Below are positions 14,252 through 17,181 of a DNA stretch of 17,181 nt, piece after piece. Made by a program: the position numbers and the translations under genes. Numbering within the stretch: the stretch's first letter is position 1; every line of letters begins with the position of its first letter. The notes beneath the pieces were generated by a model. It was given only the letters and a program-made list of their open reading frames with translations. It made no database searches and had not been told where the DNA came from. The stretch is from positions 1-17,181 of the forward strand of contig JAFWNO010000056.1 in assembly GCA_017510305.1 (NCBI GenBank), written 5' to 3'. The DNA is from Candidatus Saccharimonadota bacterium. GTDB lineage: Bacteria; Patescibacteriota; Saccharimonadia; Saccharimonadales; Saccharimonadaceae.

Positions 14252-14806
14252 TTACCTCTCTAAAGGCAGGTATTCCACTTCGCTATAAAGGAGTGGTCTG
14301 CCGATAGCTAGCATCATTTCCTCGTATTTGCCATGGTACAGCGAGAGCGGTATCCCACTCCCCATCATGCAACATCCATGTGCGTATTCAGAGCCCTTCA
14401 CGACAAAGATGCGGTTTGCCCACTTCGGCTTTACTGCCAAGAGGCATTCTGGTTCCTCCAGATGCGTCTGCCGATATTCCGTCAGCATCGCATCCATATC
14501 GCAGGCCCGATACGCTATCGCGTTAAAGGTTCGCGGCTTATCTGTATCCCTGCGATACTTCTGAGCCACCAGATTGAGTGTCCGGCCTCTCGGCACACCG
14601 CCCAACGGCAGCAATTCATATGCGGAGTCGATAGCATCCATTCCTGCTATCTTCGCTGCCAGTACCTTGTCACGCGTTTCTCTGTCGCCAAGTACATAAT
14701 ACTCAGCCATCAGATTACTCTCAAAGGGAATCAATTCCTCCTTGATGGCAATCGTCAGAATTGTCGTTGCCGGTGCCTTGCCATTTGTTGCAGTTAAGTA
14801 TTCCAT
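14252..14806 (-). CDS. Unrecognised protein, 184 residues
   Basis: I do not recognise the family. The ATG at 14806 is preferred because GGGAGGG lies six bases upstream; an upstream in-frame ATG at 14821 overlaps that site. There is no signal peptide or membrane segment, so it should be cytoplasmic. Noticeable stretches are NGKAPATTILTIAIKEELIP near the N-terminus, LPLGGVPRGRTLNLVAQKYR, an aromatic and acidic middle, and HGCCMMGSGIPLSLYHG near the C-terminus, with a Cys pair flanked by His and Met that could bind metal, although nothing else supports that. It has its own extended -10 promoter and terminator and stands alone between trpS and the pseudouridine synthase gene, so context gives no clue. 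A horizontally acquired or lineage-specific gene is possible. Confidence 0.75.
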   Translation of the reverse strand: MEYLTATNGKAPATTILTIAIKEELIPFESNLMAEYYVLGDRETRDKVLAAKIAGMDAIDSAYELLPLGGVPRGRTLNLVAQKYRRDTDKPRTFNAIAYRACDMDAMLTEYRQTHLEEPECLLAVKPKWANRIFVVKGSEYAHGCCMMGSGIPLSLYHGKYEEMMLAIGRPLLYSEVEYLPLER

Positions 14807-14854
14807 TTCTATCCCTCCCATAGAAAAATAAATTAATAATGTGCCTATCTTCTA

Positions 14855-14863
14855 ATTATATCA
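14855..14863 (-). promoter_or_regulatory. Extended -10 promoter of the orphan gene
   Basis: On the minus strand TGA-TATAAT runs from 14863 to 14855. The expected start is near 14848, giving a leader of about 42 bases before the ATG at 14806. It is divergent from the promoter at 14890. Confidence 0.65.
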
Positions 14864-14889
14864 CAAATCTACCAAAAAAGCAATGGCTA

Positions 14890-14898
14890 TGTTATAAT
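14890..14898 (+). promoter_or_regulatory. Extended -10 promoter of the pseudouridine synthase gene
   Basis: TGT-TATAAT. The seventh base after it is the A of the ATG at 14905, so transcription and translation should begin at the same base (leaderless mRNA). The -10 elements of this and the divergent promoter are 26 bases apart. Confidence 0.68.
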
Positions 14899-14904
14899 AA
14901 AGGT

Positions 14905-15798
14905 ATGATTATTACCGGCAAGAAGTTCAGCAAGCCCGAAATGTCCCGCGTTATCAATGGCGACAAGATTATTTCTGATACTCCAGAAAAGCCCAAGACT
15001 ACTCGCCTAGACCATTATCTCGTTAAAAACTACCCAGACATCAACCGTTCCAATATCCAAAAATTCATCAAAGCTGGCCTTGCTACCGTTAATGACAAAA
15101 TCGTCACAAAGCCCAATTATCAGATTACCGAACAAGACAAAATCACCTTCACCCCCCCAGAAATCAAGGCTAAAAATCTACCAAATCTCGAAACAATCTA
15201 CGAAGATGAAAATGTCCTTGTCGTCAACAAACCTGCTGGCCTGCTTTCTATGAGTAAAGGCGAATACAACCCCGAGCCAACACTAGAAGATTACGGCCTG
15301 CTCGTCCATCGCTTAGATCGCGACACTTCTGGCGTCGTCATCCTCGCTAAAAATGAGCCTACGCAAAAACTCCTCAGAAAGCAGTTCCAAGACCGAAAGG
15401 CTCACAAGACATACCTCGCCGTAGTTGCCGGCCATCCCGAAAATGACGAAGCCAACATCGACCTTCCCATCGCCAGAAACTACAAGCACCCCACCACCTT
15501 TCTCGTCCAGGCTGGCGGCAAAGAGTCGCAGACTTATTACAAAGTTCTAGAAAAATCCGAGCACTACTCTCTCCTAGAATTAAAACCCACCACTGGCCGC
15601 ACCCACCAATTGCGCGTCCACCTTAAATACATTGGCACGCCCATCCTCGGAGACCGCGTCTATGGCGATGAATCTTCCGCCTCCCGCCTCATGCTCCACG
15701 CTAAAGAGCTAGAAATCACCATCCCTGATGGCCAACGCAAAGTATTTTCCGCCAAAATCCCGCCGCTTTTTACCAAAATCCTCAAGGAAGATACCTAA
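14905..15798 (+). CDS. RluA-family rRNA pseudouridine synthase
   Basis: Converts specific uridines in rRNA to pseudouridine. It has 297 residues from the chosen start. An S4-like RNA-binding domain covers about 33-82 (TRLDHYLVKNYPDINRSNIQ and KFIKAGLATVND). The catalytic domain opens with IYEDENVLVVNKPAGLLSM; the active-site motif is H-R-L-D138-R-D-T-S-G, with D138 the nucleophile; later ELKPTTGRTHQLRVHLKYIG and PILGDRVYG are classic RluA blocks. An in-frame ATG at 14839 would add 22 residues, but it lies upstream of the promoter and has no ribosome binding site, so I reject it. The S4 domain suggests RluC/RluD-type substrates (23S rRNA), but the exact target is not readable. The next gene starts directly after its stop. 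Confidence 0.92.
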   Translation: MIITGKKFSKPEMSRVINGDKIISDTPEKPKTTRLDHYLVKNYPDINRSNIQKFIKAGLATVNDKIVTKPNYQITEQDKITFTPPEIKAKNLPNLETIYEDENVLVVNKPAGLLSMSKGEYNPEPTLEDYGLLVHRLDRDTSGVVILAKNEPTQKLLRKQFQDRKAHKTYLAVVAGHPENDEANIDLPIARNYKHPTTFLVQAGGKESQTYYKVLEKSEHYSLLELKPTTGRTHQLRVHLKYIGTPILGDRVYGDESSASRLMLHAKELEITIPDGQRKVFSAKIPPLFTKILKEDT

Positions 15799-16464
15799 AT
15801 GTTCATCGATAGCCTAGAAAATATTGCTAATATCGCCAAAAATGCCGACACCTGCATCATCGCCACGTCCGCCCCAGATATCGAAACACTAAAGATAAAG
15901 CCATTTTTCGTCCTCGAGCCAGACGACAAGGGCAAAATACCCATAGAGGCCACTAGGGAGCTAATACAGGCTTGTTCTCTAAAACAAGCCACTGATGCCT
16001 ACATTATAATCAAAGGCGCTGAAACGATGACTCTAGAGGCCGAAAACGCCCTTCTCAAACTTCTCGAAGAGCCAAGGAATAACTATCATTTTATCTTGTT
16101 CGCCAAGGATCCAACTAGTCTCCTCCCTACCATCCTCTCGCGCGCTGAAATCTATTATATAACAAAGGCAAATCCACTTTCCGCCCCTGTAGAAGCCAGC
16201 AAAAAGGCTAAGGATCTAGCCCATCAATTACTCACTACCCCAGAGCGCGACCTTCCAGACTTTGTCGATGCTATCACAAAAAAGAAGCTCACCCGCCCCG
16301 AAATCCTCGAAATCCTCAGTGCTGCCATCGAAATCTCTTATAAATCCTACTTCGCCACAGGCCGCCCCGCCTTCCTTAAAAAACTACCCAACCTCCTCGC
16401 CGCTTACAACAATATCAGCAAAAACGGACATATCAAACTCCACCTTATCGCAGATTTGCTCTAA
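15799..16464 (+). CDS. holB: DNA polymerase III delta-prime-like subunit
   Basis: Clamp-loader component that helps place the sliding clamp on DNA. It has 221 residues, well below the usual 300 or more. AENALLKLLEEPRNNYHFIL (81-100) followed by FAKDPTSLLPTILSRAE is the clamp-loader AAA+ core around sensor 1; S114-R115 is the arginine-finger motif, reading SRA instead of the usual SRC. The N-terminal part containing the P-loop and the zinc-binding Cys residues of many delta-prime and gamma/tau proteins is missing, so it cannot bind ATP conventionally; delta-prime does not need to. The ATG follows the rluA-type stop without a gap. A role as stator in a minimal clamp loader is inferred. Confidence 0.82.
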   Translation: MFIDSLENIANIAKNADTCIIATSAPDIETLKIKPFFVLEPDDKGKIPIEATRELIQACSLKQATDAYIIIKGAETMTLEAENALLKLLEEPRNNYHFILFAKDPTSLLPTILSRAEIYYITKANPLSAPVEASKKAKDLAHQLLTTPERDLPDFVDAITKKKLTRPEILEILSAAIEISYKSYFATGRPAFLKKLPNLLAAYNNISKNGHIKLHLIADLL

Positions 16465-16516
16465 TATGTCACTCTATATAGCTGCCAAACTCTCGATATT
16501 TCCCAAATTGTTAATG

Positions 16517-16595
16517 TATAATCAAATCATAAGAGCATAGCTCTAGGAACTATACTCGTTGGGTGCCCCTAGCCACCAGATGGTTAGGGGCTTTT
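16517..16595 (+). terminator. Terminator after holB, with an upstream -10-like box
   Basis: GCCCCTAGCC (16565-16574) and GGTTAGGGGC (16582-16591) form a 10-bp stem with one G-T pair and a 7-base loop, followed by TTTTGGTT. It lies 101 bases after the holB stop. A TATAAT at 16517-16522 could start a separate RNA of about 67 bases ending here; this contains a small hairpin AGAGC-ATA-GCTCT (16532-16544). CTAGG (16543-16547) could instead pair with CCTAG (16568-16572) and break the terminator stem. Confidence 0.7.
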
Positions 16596-16608
16596 GGTTA
16601 AAACTAGC

Positions 16609-16856
16609 CTAGAAACTCCACCGCAGAAGGAGGCGAACATAAAGAGAGTTTACTCTCTTTTGTGAACCGACGCCCTGCGGAAGGCTTATGCCTACACTAA
16701 TGACGAGTCTCAAGATTTGTATTCTGATTTTCACCATTAGAGTTTCCTTTCTCGGGTCATCTTAAATCTCACCTAGAATTGATCACCGTTAGATAATACG
16801 GTTGAATCCCCGCGAGATAGCTCGCTCACAGTAGAAACTTCCTCGCGGAGATTCTC
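16609..16856. ncRNA. Candidate structured RNA of unknown family
   Basis: This gene-free stretch can fold into: GAAACTC (16612-16618) with GAGTTTC (16740-16746), enclosing CCGCAG/CTGCGG (16621-16626, 16675-16680) extended by GGCG/CGCC and AAAGAGAG/CTCTCTTT (16641-16660), hairpin AGGC-TTAT-GCCT (16682-16693), and CTAATG/CATTAG (16697-16740, competing for one base). Downstream are ACCGT/ACGGT (16785-16802) and a 13-bp stem GAATCCCCGCGAG/CTCGCGGAGATTC (16804-16854, one mismatch). Read as minus-strand RNA the loops are A-rich, which favours that strand. I looked for RNase P, tmRNA, SRP and 6S signatures and found no convincing match. No clear promoter marks the ends. Confidence 0.45.
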
Positions 16857-16880
16857 TCCATTTTACCATCAGCGTGTTTC

Positions 16881-17015
16881 AATGTTTACTAAGTCGTTAA
16901 TGTTTATTTTTATCTCTGTCAATCTAAACATTAACGAAATTATTATGAATATGGCTAATTTTCGCACAAAATCTTTCCCAAAATCAAAAATCTATGCTAC
17001 AATAGAATAAACATT
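16881..17015. repeat. Four copies of AATGTTTA / TAAACATT, possible operator
   Basis: The octamer occurs at 16881-16888 and 16899-16906, and as its reverse complement at 16925-16932 and 17008-17015. The inner pair is part of a 12-bp perfect inverted repeat, CGTTAATGTTTA (16895-16906) and TAAACATTAACG (16925-16936), with an 18-base spacer. The last copy lies between the -10 element and the ribosome binding site of the gene at 17033, a position suited to a repressor. Confidence 0.55.
16995..17003 (+). promoter_or_regulatory. Extended -10 promoter of the gene at 17033
   Basis: TGC-TACAAT, one base from consensus, inside CTATGCTACAAT. The expected start is near 17010, giving a leader of about 23 bases with AGGAG (17016-17020), 12 bases before the ATG; that spacing is longer than optimal. 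Confidence 0.6.
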
Positions 17016-17032
17016 AGGAGAATAGTATCATC

Positions 17033-17181
17033 ATGATAAAACAGCTTTTAAAGGGGGGGGGCGAACTCTCTGTAGAGTAAGCATTATTAGTCTTTCATCA
17101 TTTTTGTTTGCCTATGTAGTAGGCAATTTTTTAGCCCCAGTCTCTAACTCTTCTGCTGTTACTTGCGAGAACGGTATGGTA
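17033..17181 (+). CDS. Exported protein, 3' partial, frameshifted at G9
   Basis: As written, the ATG opens only 15 codons and stops at TAA (17078-17080). If the nine-G tract (17053-17061) gained one G or lost two, the same ATG would read on to the end of the window as a typical signal peptide: MIKQLLKGGG, then RTLCRVSIISLSSFLFAYVV and GNFLAPVSNSSAVTCENGMV, with cleavage likely after SSA. In the frame carrying that signal peptide there is no ATG, GTG or TTG between an upstream TAG (17023-17025) and the tract. So the gene is off in this sequence, through phase variation or a homopolymer sequencing error. The function of the mature protein is outside the window. Confidence 0.7.
17053..17061 (+). 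repeat. Nine-G homopolymer in the start of an exported protein
   Basis: An uninterrupted run of nine G, preceded by AAA, at codons 7-10 of the gene at 17033. It is the longest G or C run I noticed in the window, and unusual in this moderately AT-rich sequence. Its length decides the reading frame of the signal peptide. Confidence 0.9.

Noticed and set aside
14839..14904. Longer N-terminus for the pseudouridine synthase
   Set aside because: The ATG at 14839 lies upstream of the promoter at 14890 and overlaps the divergent promoter; the added residues do not resemble the family.
16550..16600. TPP riboswitch, from ACTCG...GGGTGCCCC
   Set aside because: The required CTGAGA and downstream ACC-TGATC elements are missing; the segment forms a terminator hairpin instead.
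16609..16856. RNase P RNA, tmRNA, SRP RNA or 6S RNA
   Set aside because: Scattered resemblances (GAGGAAG on the minus strand, AAACTCCACC on the plus strand) are not accompanied by the other conserved blocks in the right order; there is no tag frame and no tRNA-like 3' end with CCA.
17033..17080. A 15-codon peptide as the real product of the ATG at 17033
   Set aside because: It ends right after the G-tract, while the alternative frame encodes a convincing signal peptide.

Overview
The window looks like a piece of a reduced bacterial chromosome of Candidate Phyla Radiation type, most likely Candidatus Saccharibacteria (TM7). This placement is inferred from compact gene spacing, a cysteine-free S4, a short delta-prime-like clamp-loader subunit without an ATP-binding loop, a small multi-pass protein resembling DUF5684, and a secreted lipase-like protein with an LPNTG cell-wall sorting signal. 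The standard genetic code fits: Trp is TGG and all twenty genes whose ends are visible stop at TAA or TAG.

Layout. 1-3622: the 3' end of the alpha ribosomal operon (rpsM partial, rpsK, rpsD, rpoA, rplQ, rplM, rpsI) with TAATG stop/start overlaps, closed by a strong bidirectional terminator. 3635-6145: a convergent small membrane protein, then, divergently, a lipase-like surface protein. 6146-6305: tRNA-Ala(CGC) on the minus strand, with a 32-bp copy of its 3' end lying 81 bp downstream. 6326-9155: a minus-strand operon thyA-folA-glyA, which together form the complete thymidylate cycle. 9254-10887: two minus-strand genes, a diverged HD-domain protein and an alpha/beta-hydrolase-like protein that seems to lack its nucleophile, each with its own promoter and terminator. 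11042-13028: a single-pass membrane protein and a cardiolipin-synthase-type phospholipase D. 13063-14206: tRNA-Ala(GGC), its terminator and trpS. 14252-14806: an orphan minus-strand gene. 14905-16464: an RluA-family pseudouridine synthase followed directly by a delta-prime-like subunit. 16465-17032: a gene-free stretch rich in RNA-like and DNA inverted repeats. 17033-17181: the start of an exported protein that is out of frame because of a run of nine G.

Three themes stand out. First, ten promoters share an extended -10 element (TG-N-TATAAT or a one-base variant), mostly without a recognisable -35; rluA-type, trpS and probably cls start at or within a few bases of the expected transcription start, so their mRNAs should be leaderless, and both tRNA genes start about two bases after it. 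Second, the G9 tract at the right end has the hallmarks of a phase-variation switch in a surface or secreted protein, preceded by four copies of AATGTTTA/TAAACATT. Third, 16609-16856 folds on paper into a multi-branched structure that I cannot assign to a known RNA family.
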